Part shown: positions 49,567 through 61,443 of the stretch, one piece after another | Position numbering within the stretch: position 1 is the first letter of the stretch | Layout of the letters: every line of letters starts with the position of its first letter | Assembly: GCA_946965045.2 (NCBI GenBank) | Contig: OX337228.1 | Span: 5,766,001 to 5,830,000, forward strand | DNA: 64,000 nucleotides | From: Epithemia pelagica | Lineage: Eukaryota; Bacillariophyta; Bacillariophyceae; Surirellales; Surirellaceae | Reading direction: 5' to 3' | Made by a program: the position numbers and the translations under genes | Notes under the pieces: model-generated | Database searches by the model: none | What the model was told of the DNA's origin: nothing | What the model saw: the letters and a program-made list of their open reading frames with translations, nothing else

Positions 49567-50529
49567 ATGATGCATGATTCAGGCTGTGGTTGTCGGTTGT
49601 CGGATAAGCGTCATTCGGAAGGTCGACGGACGAAAAGTGCCCGCCGCCCCTTTCTTTCAGGCCCTTCAAATTTGCGCCTTGCCTTTGTGGAATTCGTGAC
49701 TCCAGATCCGTTCGTGTTTCGATCTCCTTCGATCACAATGCACCACACAAGCGGCCCAAACGAGAAATCGGAGGCAACCAAACACCAAAAGATGGACGGC
49801 GGATATCCAGGCTTGAAGCAAGGAGAAGTTTCAACGGGAACAACGATAGTTGCAATCCCTACTCCAGATGGAGTTGTCCTCGGAGCTGATTGCCGTGTAT
49901 CAACTGGTATCTACGCCGTCAACAGAACGGCCGACAAGATTTCTCAGCTCTCCGAGCATATCTTTTGCGGTCGTAGTGGATCTGCTGCTGATTTACAAGC
50001 ATTGACCGAATATGTTAGATTTTATTTGCAGCAGCTACGGTATGTAAACTGATGGGCGTGCCTGAGCTCCTGTTTGCAAAGAATAAGAGACTAACCTTGC
50101 CTACGTCTACGTGACCCCTACAGAGTGGAGACTGGCCGTGAACCTACAGTGAAAACGGCAGCTCACTTGATGAGACGATTGTGTTACGACAATAAAGATC
50201 GTTTGATGGCTGGTGTGATTGTCGCAGGTTGGGATCCTGTTGACGGTCATTCGGTTTATACCATAGCTTTGGGTGGTACTTGCCTGAAAGTTCCTTTTTC
50301 CATCTCGGGATCCGGTAGTTCCTACATCTACGGTTTAATCGATTCCGAGTTCCGTACGGATATGACCATTGAAGAAGGACGAACACTGGTAAAGAAATTA
50401 CTTTCACATGCCATGGCACGAGACGGTAGCTCTGGCGGAAGTATGCGCACTGTAACCATCACACCTACATCCAATGAACGCGACTACACTCCTGGCAATC
50501 AACTCCCATTTGGCCCAACCGGATATTGA
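49567..50529 (+). CDS. PSMB6: 20S proteasome subunit beta-1 (caspase-like)
   Basis: Catalytic subunit of the 20S proteasome. Two exons (from 49567 or 49738 to 50039, then 50124-50529, 84 bp intron). The more likely start is the ATG at 49738, giving 235 residues and a 34-residue propeptide; the frame is also open from 49567 with 57 more residues. Autocleavage precedes STG|TTIVA, placing Thr1 at residue 35. Counting from it, D17, K33 and R45 (FCGRSGSAAD) are present, R45 being typical of the caspase-like beta-1. The GSGSSYIYGLID and RDGSSGGSMR strings complete the active-site shell. Convergent with ADAT1 (43 bp between stops) and divergent from ychF. Confidence 0.95.
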
Positions 50530-50572
50530 GAATTCACTTTAATGGGCAAAGGAATCATCTACCTACCGTAGT

Positions 50573-51955
50573 CTATATTTGATTAGGTTCTCTATCTTTT
50601 TTGCCCTCTATCCAGCCTGCTAATGGACCCTTAGAGAAAACGACCTCTCGCACCTTTCGATGAAGGGAAGAAGTAAGCTTATATTTCCAACTCTCATATG
50701 ATGCACTCGATTTCTCTTCGATGGAACGAGAAGCAAGGAGACGGATCTGATTTCGAGACAATCTAGATTCCATATTCCTATGTTCATCTTCCGTTCTTGG
50801 CTTTTTACCCTGACGTGTCCCTCGGGCACCCACCGTTACTTCTATGCTTTCATCAAGACACATCCAATTAGTAGAAACCCCGCAAGAAGGAAACAAAACT
50901 CCTTTCTCTCCTCTTTTGCGCTTTCTTGTTTCGGGTGAACGCAAACGCTCCTTTTCCATTGCTGCCTTTCCAAATGTCGAATCTTCGCTGCTAAGAACGG
51001 CGACCGATGGCAATGAGATATCTTTTCCGAACTGAACGATTGCTTCATCAGAACTTTCTGTCAAAGCAACGCAGACACCCGAAATGCGACGAACAAGTGA
51101 GCGATCCAGCGCTCCCAATTGTTTGGAAGCGTCGTGATTTCGTGGATCCTTTCCAACGACACAACTACGAAAACGAATTGGTCTTGGAATCAATCGTGAA
51201 AGCTGGCTCCCCTGTAACCCAAAGATGCTCCACCGAACCAGTTTATCGCTGCACGACATACTGGTTGACCTCTTTGTTAATTGTAAATTTGATCGTCCAG
51301 ACTTGGTTCGTAGCATTCCATGGAATTGAGTAGATGTTTCTCTGAAAACTTGGCTATCTGTGATCTGTTGGAGATGGTTGTAGTTTTCTGGAAGATTTGC
51401 AGAACGAATCAACTTCGCCCCAGTGAATTGTTCACAGCCTTCAGCATTTGCCGATGTATCCAGCTCATATATCGATGCATCCCCACAGGGTGAATCACTG
51501 ATGTATAGGTGAAGGCCAACGCCTTCCCTTAATGAATAAGAAGGCGGATTGTCTTCAACTCTTTCTAGAAGCATGTCTTTTGTTGTCTCCCTGGATGTCG
51601 AACGATTAGAAGAGTCTTGGATATCTGCCGTCCTTTTTTCTAGATCTGGGGGAGTCGCATGACTGGACAAGTTCTGGATCTCTTTCCATAAAACTCTCAC
51701 TAAGCCCCTTCGAGCTAGAACTTCCGCATGCGAATCATGGAGTACGGAGGATGAATCCCAATGATTCGGGCGAACAGCCGTGCACTTGGTTCCTGTCGCT
51801 GAACTCACAACCCAACAACGCGCTGTGGAGTCAGTGGCCACCACGGCGGCAAACACCGTCCATTCTTTACAATTCTCTCTCGTCGTAGGCTTTCCATGGG
51901 CAGGTAAGACATGTTTGTAGTGACGTAGAGCTGTGGCGACGATGCGCTCCTCCAT
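50573..51955 (-). CDS. ADAT1: tRNA-specific adenosine deaminase 1 (ADAT1/Tad1)
   Basis: Deaminates A37 of tRNA-Ala to inosine in other eukaryotes. 460 residues in one exon from the first ATG (MEERIVATALRHYKHVLP). The zinc-dependent deaminase signature is HDSHAEVLARRG (His and the proton-shuttling Glu) near residue 72, SDSPCGDASIY near 156 and MSCSDKLVRW near 228, which supply the His and two Cys zinc ligands. GMLRTKSGR resembles the ADAR/ADAT1 inositol hexakisphosphate-binding surface motif LRTKPG. Low-complexity inserts separate the motifs, making the protein diverged but complete. The distinction from ADAR rests on absence of dsRNA-binding domains. Confidence 0.9.
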   Translation of the reverse strand: MEERIVATALRHYKHVLPAHGKPTTRENCKEWTVFAAVVATDSTARCWVVSSATGTKCTAVRPNHWDSSSVLHDSHAEVLARRGLVRVLWKEIQNLSSHATPPDLEKRTADIQDSSNRSTSRETTKDMLLERVEDNPPSYSLREGVGLHLYISDSPCGDASIYELDTSANAEGCEQFTGAKLIRSANLPENYNHLQQITDSQVFRETSTQFHGMLRTKSGRSNLQLTKRSTSMSCSDKLVRWSIFGLQGSQLSRLIPRPIRFRSCVVGKDPRNHDASKQLGALDRSLVRRISGVCVALTESSDEAIVQFGKDISLPSVAVLSSEDSTFGKAAMEKERLRSPETRKRKRGEKGVLFPSCGVSTNWMCLDESIEVTVGARGTRQGKKPRTEDEHRNMESRLSRNQIRLLASRSIEEKSSASYESWKYKLTSSLHRKVREVVFSKGPLAGWIEGKKDREPNQI

Positions 51956-53219
<1,264 letters not shown>

Positions 53220-53603
53220 ATGCTCAAAGGAGGGGGGAAGAACGTGGCGCGGAAGCCACTTGTCACAAGTGTGTGCTAGCATTGAAGCTAGAGCTTAACC
53301 ATTGAGATAGTCGTGACCTATTTGTATTACTGATTGGTTCATGTTCCATGTCCCTATCCGTAGTTGGCTTCTCATTTATTCGGGCCTCTGCCAGGAATCT
53401 CAGATGCCATTCTCTTTTCATCATCTATCGAATAGTTGATCACAGACTACTTGTCGTAAATTCTATCCCGGTCTTAGATGTTTCTTCTCCGTTTACAGAC
53501 GGTTTGATACCATAAAGCAAACCTGAGAGTACTTTTGGCAACGAAATTAGCGCAGGTGTATTCAATGAGTTGATGTAGCTGCGATCCATTTAGCTTACGT
53601 TCC
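53220..53603. other. Convergent 3' spacer of histone H3 and GOST gene
   Basis: 384 bp with no gene. The proximal part holds the hairpins listed separately; otherwise nothing distinctive is seen. Confidence 0.4.
53244..53271 (+). other. Two overlapping hairpins 3' of histone H3
   Basis: GTGGC (53244-53248) can pair with GCCAC (53255-53259), and CACTTG (53257-53262) with CAAGTG (53266-53271). They share three bases, so they are alternative. They lie 25-52 nt after the stop, where animal histone mRNAs carry a stem-loop, but do not match that consensus. Confidence 0.4.
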
Positions 53604-55307
53604 CTAGGCGACCTCTGCTTCGTCGATTTTGAATCTTTCATCATGATCGTTGTATCCGTTCTCTTGATCATCTGGTGGTTCGTCTTCATCATCCATAGCT
53701 GATGGGACAACGCCACTGAGTTCCAGCTCTGTCTCCCCATCTTCTCCTCCACTCGCGGGTAGCTCCATGACATAAGCATATTCCCGTGCACTGGGATTCG
53801 GTCGCCACAGATAGGCAATACCAATGAGGACCAGCACATAGTTAACTTCAAACGCGGCTTCCACAACCCAAACGTGCTCTTCTTGAACAATGCCGTCTTC
53901 GTCATAACTGTCAACCAGTTGGAAAACAACCCATATCGTAGCAAAAAGAATCGCAAACAATAGGACCGATCGAAGACTGAGATATCGCTGTAACTTGCGC
54001 AACTGGCTCATGTTTTCAAGATATTGCATTGTCCCATTCAAGGCGTCAAGTATCCATAAGATAAATATAACATCAATGGCCGCCTCGACGAATGTAAGAA
54101 AGGTGACAATGTCGAAGATTTCAGTTTCTTCTTCATAGGAAAGCTTTGTGATATCTTCTCTGTAAAAGTCTTCCATGAGTTCCCGAAAGGATGACACACC
54201 AATATAGGAGGCCCCCAAAATGACAATGGAATTCATTGTAGATCCCAGCGAATCTCGAATCACACCCCATCCCAGTGAAACCATGACCATGAGGACTCTG
54301 CTGACGCCACGTTTCAGCACCCCTACAATAACACCCGAGTAATCCAGAAACATGGGGCGATGACCACTCAAATTCCAAATAAAATAAAATCCTGTGCACA
54401 AAAACATCTCAACCAGGCCCATACCAATTGTCATGAGAATCCACTTCTCAATCGGGATGCGGCTTTCTTTGTTCATGGACATGAGTACGCAATACCAAAT
54501 TAACACACCAACATAGACAATCGTCATGACGGTATAAAAGTACATGAAACCAAACATTTCGCCCGGCAAGTAACCATGCGTAGATTTCCAGATTGAATGT
54601 CCCTTTACGAGAATATCTCGTCCGTCCGGATCACAATTGGATAGCAAAACGACATATCGACCCGACTCTTTTTGTTCAAACTTTCCATATGTCAGTTTCA
54701 TCGTGACGGGGCCCGTCAAGGGAATATTGATGGAGCGTCTTTCCCCCAGATACTTTGTCCCCGTCGAATTGTCCTCTTGAAATATCAAACGCCCCTTTTG
54801 AGCATCGGAACACATGCCCAATTCAATGGCATCTTCCGAACAACACCATCGCGACGCGTCGCCTTTTTTGGCACCCACTCCCAACTGCGTCCAATCGCAT
54901 CCGCTCTTTTTCTTGGCACATTTGTCGGGTTCTTTAAAGATTGCAACGTCCACATAATAAAAATCTTCATCCAATTGGCGAGTGTCCTTGCTTCCAGTTA
55001 TCATGACGGTGTTGGAAATCCCCTCAAGATCACCGTCGTTTTGTTGAGAAAGCAATCGAGGAGGTTCATCATTGGAATCAATCAAGTCGTCGTCTCCTAA
55101 TCCAATGTAAGATTCTGAGAGGGCTTCAAATACGAGGGAATCAAGATCGATGTAGCCAGGTGCTCGAAGGAAGCCGTCCGTAAAATGGATGAATTGATCT
55201 GTCGGCTCCAACAGGAGGTCAAACGGACGGATCTCTCCAGTAATGGGCACAAGTGTGGCGAGAAGGAGCACGAGGCTCCACGATAACCGTGGGCAGAATC
55301 TCATCAT
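53604..55307 (-). CDS. GOST-family seven-transmembrane protein (TMEM87/GPR107-like)
   Basis: 567 residues in one exon. A signal peptide (SLVLLLATLVPITG, residues 9-24) precedes a lumenal region of about 230 residues with several cysteines (CDWTQLG, RWCCSEDAIELGMC) and an LTGPVTMKLTYGKFEQKESGRYVVLLSNC segment that fits the GOLD-like beta-sandwich. Seven hydrophobic helices follow from about 250 (MFGFMYFYTVMTIVYVGVLIW) to 510 (VVEAAFEVNYVLVLIGIAYLW). The helical part matches the Lung_7-TM_R family (VEMFLCTGFYF, GVLKRGVSRVLMVMVSLGWG). An acidic cytoplasmic tail (EDEPPDDQENG) ends the protein. Animal and plant members reside in the Golgi and endosomes. Divergent from POLD1. Confidence 0.88.
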   Translation of the reverse strand: MMRFCPRLSWSLVLLLATLVPITGEIRPFDLLLEPTDQFIHFTDGFLRAPGYIDLDSLVFEALSESYIGLGDDDLIDSNDEPPRLLSQQNDGDLEGISNTVMITGSKDTRQLDEDFYYVDVAIFKEPDKCAKKKSGCDWTQLGVGAKKGDASRWCCSEDAIELGMCSDAQKGRLIFQEDNSTGTKYLGERRSINIPLTGPVTMKLTYGKFEQKESGRYVVLLSNCDPDGRDILVKGHSIWKSTHGYLPGEMFGFMYFYTVMTIVYVGVLIWYCVLMSMNKESRIPIEKWILMTIGMGLVEMFLCTGFYFIWNLSGHRPMFLDYSGVIVGVLKRGVSRVLMVMVSLGWGVIRDSLGSTMNSIVILGASYIGVSSFRELMEDFYREDITKLSYEEETEIFDIVTFLTFVEAAIDVIFILWILDALNGTMQYLENMSQLRKLQRYLSLRSVLLFAILFATIWVVFQLVDSYDEDGIVQEEHVWVVEAAFEVNYVLVLIGIAYLWRPNPSAREYAYVMELPASGGEDGETELELSGVVPSAMDDEDEPPDDQENGYNDHDERFKIDEAEVA

Positions 55308-55716
55308 TCTCTATTCATGCGCGTGTTCAGAGAGTCAGGGTCAGCGCGTCGCAACAGAGTTTGCTTCTGTGGCTCGTTCTTCTTGCTGAGATCGAATAGT
55401 CTTTGTCTTTTGATCCCACCCGTTCGGCATGCACGAGTCCGGGTGCTTTGTGCTTTGTCAACAAGAATCTCGAAATCTCCATCAAATGACCCCACTTCTT
55501 GAGCGAGTCTGATGCGACCACTTTTGGAAATGGCGCACTCATCTTTGAAACTGGCTCGCGCGAAATCCAGCCGGTCGATGCGCGCCTGTATGTCATCTCC
55601 CTCCATCTCTCGATGTTGATGGAGCAAAAAAATGGACAAGAATGATTGCCCATATTGTAGAACAAGAACGACAGTGGTATAGACAAGGGTGAAAGATTGA
55701 CAAGAAGCAAGAAAGG

Positions 55717-58700
55717 ATGTCTCCTCTAAAGCGTCGTCTGTACAAGGATTACGGTGAGTCATCTCATGAGATTCCACCCAAGAGGTTGCGCGGCGGTGGC
55801 GACGACTATCCCGACATGGATGGTGGCTATGTCGAAGCCTTGCCCGAAGACGAAGACCAACTCTTGGACAATGCCGTAGACGATAATATGATTCCCGAAG
55901 AAGTCTTGAAAGAGGCCAATCAACGCGTGTCTGTGAATGAAAAAGATCGTACTCGTTGGACACGCCCCGACGTGTCGGCCAAATGGCTCACACCGTCGAT
56001 TAATCTGGACATCCAGTGGCTTGACATGGACATGACCATTAGCCAAGATGTTCTTCCGAAGAATCCAAATCCCACCAAGGACAGAATTGTGGGACAGCAG
56101 ACTGGACCGGTTCCCGTGCTTCGAACATATGGGGTGAACGAAGATGGCCATTCGGTTGCTGTCTATATTCACGGCTATACGCCCTATGGCTACTTTGCCT
56201 TGCCTCCCGGTTACACTGTGGATGGTGATATGCAGGACATTCGCAAGACCTTGGAGGTTCGATTAAAGTCGGTGGTGCCAAATGCCAGTGTCACCTCGGC
56301 ACGAGTTGTCGGAGTTGAGCTGGTTCGAGACCATACCTCCATTTATGGCTACGACTCGCCCGATACACAGTTCCTCAAAATCTATGTCTCCCTCCCTGGT
56401 TTTATTCCCAAACTCAAAAGTATCATGGAAGCGGGTATTTCCCTACCAGGGATCTCGGGACCACAAGACGATACTGGAATTGCGCCTTCGTTCAATGCCT
56501 TTGAGTGCAATGTTCCGTTTGTCTTGCGATACATGGTGGATCGTGGACTTGCTGGAGCCGGCTGGCTCACACTGCCAAAGGAGACTTATCTTGTTCGACC
56601 TCAAAACAGAAAGGAAACACACTGCCAGGTAAGAAGTCGCTGCGGTTTCGTTTGTTCCTTGTATCATGATTGTTTTCTTACCTTTTGGTCTTTTGGATTC
56701 AAGATTGAAGTGGACATTAGCTACGACGATGTCATTGCCCAGAAATCCGAAGGCGAATGGAACAAGATTGCTCCTCTGCGCATTCTCTCTTTTGATATTG
56801 AGTGTCAAGGCCGAAAGGGCCACTTTCCGGAAGCGAAACAGGATCCTGTCATTCAAATCGCCAATTGTCTTACGGTTTATGGTAACGATAAGCCAATTGT
56901 CCAAAACGTGTTCACTCTCAAGGGCTGTCTCCCGATTGTCGGAGCTCAGGTTATATCGTCGGACAAGGAAGAAGATATGCTCATGAAGTGGCGGGCGTTT
57001 CTGGAAGCTGCTGATCCTGACATTATCACAGGTACGTCGTGTCGTACTGTTTGTACGCGTTTCTCAAACGAACACTGACATCAGTTGTCATAGGATATAA
57101 CGTCCAAAACTTTGATATTCCATACCTTCTGGACCGTGCCGAGGCAATCGGCAAGAGTGGGAATAAAAATGCGAAATCCCTCTTGGCGGGGTTCGCACAA
57201 TGGGGCAGAATTCGCAACTCTAAGGCCAAAATGAAAGAAACGACCTTTCAGTCGGCGGCATATGGGAAACGAAACAATGTAGAAACTACCGTGGAAGGAC
57301 GTGTAATCTTTGATATGTTACCATACATGCAACGCAATCACAAGCTCAGTTCCTATTCCCTGAACTCAGTTTGTTCCGAGTATTTGGGACAACAAAAGGA
57401 AGATGTTCATCACAGTATCATCTCCGATCTTCAGCAAGGATCCGATGAAGATAGGCACCGGCTTGCTGTGTACTGTCTGAAGGACGCCATGTTGCCTTTT
57501 CTTCTCATGGAGAAACTTTCTGTGTTGGTGAACTATATTGAAATGGCACGTGTAACGGGAGTTCCAATGTCATTCTTGATTTCACGAGGACAACAGATCA
57601 AGGTATATTCCATGATTCTTCGAAAGTGTCGCGATGAAAATTTTCTGGTACCTACTTTACGAAAGTCAGGTGCCGCACCTGGAGGAGATGTCGGATACGA
57701 GGGTGCGACGGTTCTTGATCCAATCAAAAACTATTATGATATACCAATTGCAACTCTTGATTTTGCTTCCTTGTACCCCTCTATCATGCAAGCATGGAAT
57801 CTGTGCTATTCAACCTTGGTCAATCCCAGCGAGGTCCACAAACTTGAGTCAAGCCAATACAAAAGAAGCGAAAATGGGCACGTCTTCGTCCACTCACACG
57901 TGAAGAAAGGGGTGCTGCCCACAATCCTACAGGAACTTTTGACAGCGCGAAAACGTGCCAAGAAAGATATGAAAAACGCACCCACTGAGTTTGAACGTGC
58001 CGTTCAGAACGGGAGGCAGCTTGCCTTGAAGATGTCCGCCAACTCAGTCTATGGATTCACAGGTGCTACAGTCGGCCAACTTCCTTGTCTACCGATTGCA
58101 AGTACAGTCACCAGTTATGGTCGAATGTTGTTGGAGAAAACCAAGGAATACGTCGAGACGAACTACACTCGCGCGAATGGGTATGAGCACGACGCTCAGG
58201 TCATATATGGGGACACGGACTCTGTGATGGTGAAATTTGGAACCAAAACAGTGAAAGACACTTTTCCTTTAGCCCTTGAGGCTGCCGAGAAGGCATCCCA
58301 AATTTTCCCCAAGCCCATTCTCCTTGAATTTGAAAAGGTGTACTTTCCATACTTGCTGATGAACAAAAAGCGTTACGCTGGCTTGATGTGGACAAACGAG
58401 GACGAATACGACAAGATGGACACCAAGGGACTTGAGACAGTACGTCGCGACAATTGTGCTTTGGTTCGTGACGTGGTGCAAATGTGTCTGCACAAAATCT
58501 TGATTGGACGAGATGTTCAAGGCGCTATAGCTTATGTGAAGGCACAGATATCCGATCTTCTGCAGAACAAGATGGATATATCCCGATTGGTAATCACAAA
58601 ATCGCTGAACAAAGGCGCAGAGTTTGCCCTGGGTATCGGGGGAAAGAAAGAGGATTACAAAGTGAAGCAGGCTCACGTTGAACTGGCCGCCCGGATGAAG

Positions 58701-59361
58701 AAACGTGACCCCGGGTCGGCACCACAAATGGGAGATCGTGTACCATACGTGATCATTACCGGTACGAAAGGAGCTGCAAACTTTGAGAAGGCGGAAGATC
58801 CAATCTTTGTTTTAGAAAACAATGTGCCAATCGATTTCAAGTGGTACCTTACCAATCAACTCGAGAAGCCATTGATTAGGATTTTTGATCCCATCATCAA
58901 CGACCCGAAAAGGCAGCTTCTGCAAGGAGACCATACTCGTAAACTGTTCATTCCCACCCCGGCTGCCAGGAAAGGTACATTGATGATGTTTGCTGTCAAG
59001 ACGGCACAGTGTATCGGATGCCGAACAAGCGTTGATGCAGCAAAAGGCTACCTCTGTGAACGCTGCAAACCCATGGAAGCGGACATATTTCTTGAGAAAC
59101 TAGAAGTGCTTCGTGAGGCCGAACTGCGTTATGCCGAGCTTTGGGCCAACGCTCAGCGTATTCATGGTACAGTTCATTCTGATATGTAAGATCCCTAAGG
59201 TTGAACAAGCTGCTTTTATCATTGCATCCATTTCTCACAAACGCTATTCCATTTGCAGCATGTGTACAGGGGATGGATGTGGTTGCCAGTTTTACCGGCG
59301 CAAGAAGGTGCAGGCAGACATCAAGCTTGCTCAAGAAGCTGTGGACAAGTTTGGACGATAG
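55717..59361 (+). CDS. POLD1: DNA polymerase delta catalytic subunit
   Basis: Replicative B-family polymerase with 3'-5' exonuclease. Four exons (55717-56628, 56704-57031, 57094-59185, 59259-59361; introns 75, 62 and 73 bp) give 1144 residues. Exonuclease motifs are FDIEC (I), NVQNFDIPYLL (II, created by splicing) and YCLKDAMLP (III). Polymerase motifs are DFASLYPSIMQAWNLCY (A), KMSANSVYGFTGA (B) and YGDTDSVMV (C). CysA is CIGC...CERC. CysB, which normally has four Cys holding a [4Fe-4S] cluster (human CQRC...C...C), here reads NAQRIHGTVHSDIMCTGDGC; the first two Cys are replaced by Ala and Ile. The last splice (GAT AT|C ATG TGT) is well supported. An acidic N-terminus carries a KRRLYKDYG...PPKRLRGGG basic patch. 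Confidence 0.96.
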
Positions 59362-59553
59362 ATCTGCTTGTTGTGTAGCCACACGGTTTAAAAGATAACT
59401 TCATTCTTACTATGGTGATATACCAGTGTGGCTACGAAGATCCATACGATTCCATTGGTTCAGAGTCCTAATCGTGCGTTTACGGCAGCTCTATATAATG
59501 AAAGGATTAACCTCTCCACGTTCAAATCCCTGATAGACGTTGTGGGTCGATCT

Positions 59554-60864
59554 TCAACGTGAACCTTTGACTTTAAACTTTGTAGGTCCCCGAGATACTC
59601 GTCGTGGAGAGCGATTCTGATTCTCACAACCAGTGCATTCACAAGAGCTTGTGCAAAGAGCCCCAATCGCAAAGCAATCACAATATTTCATAACACACCT
59701 GGGCAATGAATCGGACGTGAGAAAATATCGAGTACACCGCAAAGCATCGCATCACGATATCAACATACCTGCTTCGCTTACACGCACATCCTATTTAGAA
59801 AAAGAAACAAAACAAGCGTGAGACCTAAGGGACAACCAATTGTAAGAGAAGTAGCGATGATAAGAGGTCATACCTTCTCCAGTCTTCTTCTTAAGCCGAG
59901 GTTCAAACGCGTCGATACGTCTTTTAAGGATTTGTGAAATGGCACGTGGCCGGGAGTCGTTCGGGCCATTAAAGGCTTCCAAATTCTGACAACCTTTACA
60001 AGTACAGAGGTTTGGATCGCAGAAGGTCCCAGTTTGAAAACATGTACAATATAGCTTGAGACAATGTGTATTCTTGCATTTGCAGGCTTTTTCGGTAACG
60101 GGGACATCAAACAGTAGTTGCCTTGACCGTGAAGCAAGATCTATGGAGGTGATAGCCATGTATGCTCCGATATCACCTTGCTCCGTTTGAGGCCGTTGCT
60201 CCGAAGCTGCCTTCTCTGTCGATTCAGAGGTTAAGTTGCGATCAGGAGCACGTGCTACCTCAGGACGTGATTTATGGTCCTGCACATTTGCATTTACAGA
60301 TGGTGTGAGGTCCAACAAAGCAGCGACTGCATCAGCTGTATCTCGACAGGAAGTCTGGGTGACGAGAGATCTCGATGAATGTGAAGCAAGTGGGATCATC
60401 CGGGATTGAGTGGTCCGGATCTGGCCTGTCCGTTCGGGAACATTTCTTGGATTGGAAAGGTCATCGTTAACATCTATGGGAATCTGTCGTTGGAATGGAC
60501 GGAAAGATGGGGTCGATGGGTATTCCGAGACTCGCGCAGAAGCAAGCGATTGGAAAGCTGAGCCATGTGAGCTCTGTCCATGATGATGATGATGATGACG
60601 ATGATGATGATGGGGCATGATATATCCAGAGTCTTCTCTTGCTTGCGATCGAGACAAAGCTTGTCTTGCCGAAATCGACTGGTCGTAGATCCAGGAGGGG
60701 GGAAGCGTTCGAGCTTTATCAACAGGCATTTGAAATCCCTTCGACCCTTCAAAGTTGCTTTGATCGTCTTCCACAGTTGACTCTCCGTTCGAGATCGTAT
60801 GGGGCAGATCGGATTCTTGAATGGACTCGATCGTTCCAAAAACCACCCGGTTTCTGGAAACCAT
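59554..60864 (-). CDS. CXC/tesmin (CRC) domain protein
   Basis: Probable DNA-binding protein of the LIN54/TSO1/tesmin type. Three exons (60864-59874, 59790-59769, 59698-59554; introns 83 and 70 bp) give 385 residues. CXC1 reads KACKCKNTHCLKLYCTCF then GTFCDPNLCTCKGC; a linker with ILKRRIDAFEPRL follows (family ILxRNPxAFxPK). CXC2 is GCACKRSRCVMKYCDCF then GALCTSSCECTGCEN, and its first half is encoded by the 22 nt middle exon, which is needed to restore the CxCxxxxC spacing. The N-terminal 270 residues are Ser-rich and disordered with a His-run (HHHHRHHHHHH). The first ATG is used; the frame is open 60 codons further upstream without an ATG, so an extra 5' exon is possible. Confidence 0.88.
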
Positions 60865-61150
60865 GGCACCGATTGAATCGTCTTTCTTAACGACGCTCAA
60901 TCCCTTGAGGTCGAGAATGTAGATGGATTTCTTTTTGCTTTTGGAAGGATGGTTGATTACTGGAGTTGCGCTGTCACACACAGTTGTCCGTCCCGAATGG
61001 TTTTTGAGAAATGTCGATTGTTGAATAAAGTGAGACCAGTTCAAAATTGTCCCTGTGTTTGTGGCTTGGATGGCGCGGACTCGTGACCAATTGTCTATTT
61101 ACTGTATGTTCGTTCTTCCCTCCGGTCTGTACCTGTACGAGTCCTATCTC

Positions 61151-61200
61151 CGTCCCCCGAGTCTCGCAGCCGCGCCGTCCCCCGAGTCTCGCAGCCGCGC
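61151..61200. repeat. 25 bp perfect tandem duplication
   Basis: Two adjacent identical copies, 61151-61175 and 61176-61200, of a GC-rich unit beginning CGTCCCCCGAGTCTCG. It lies between genes and suggests a recent slippage or short unequal exchange. Confidence 0.85.
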
Positions 61201-61323
61201 GCGAGTTGGTCCCGCTCGAATGATTTCCTGCCGGGCTACCTGTGCTACGTATTACAACACCAGAATTCCCATGGAATAGCCATTACCTCGGTTTTGTTGG
61301 CCAAGTCGCGGTAAAATCGCACC

Positions 61324-61443
61324 TTCTGATGGCCATTTGACCGACAATTTTGCGATGACTAGAAATAGTCGACCTGGGTAGCTCCGTAGTAATTGGTAAT
61401 GATCAGCGTCTTGAAAGTTATGTTGGCCGAATGGCCATCAGAA
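61324..61443. repeat. 14 bp inverted repeat, arms 92 bp apart
   Basis: TTCTGATGGCCATT at 61324-61337 and its exact reverse complement AATGGCCATCAGAA at 61430-61443. No coding frame lies between. A small decayed mobile element or a hairpin is possible; no target duplication is evident. Confidence 0.6.

Noticed and set aside
61055-61279. 74 codon plus-strand frame containing PSPESRSRARVGP
   Set aside because: It is created by the 25 bp tandem duplication and has no homology signal that I recognise.
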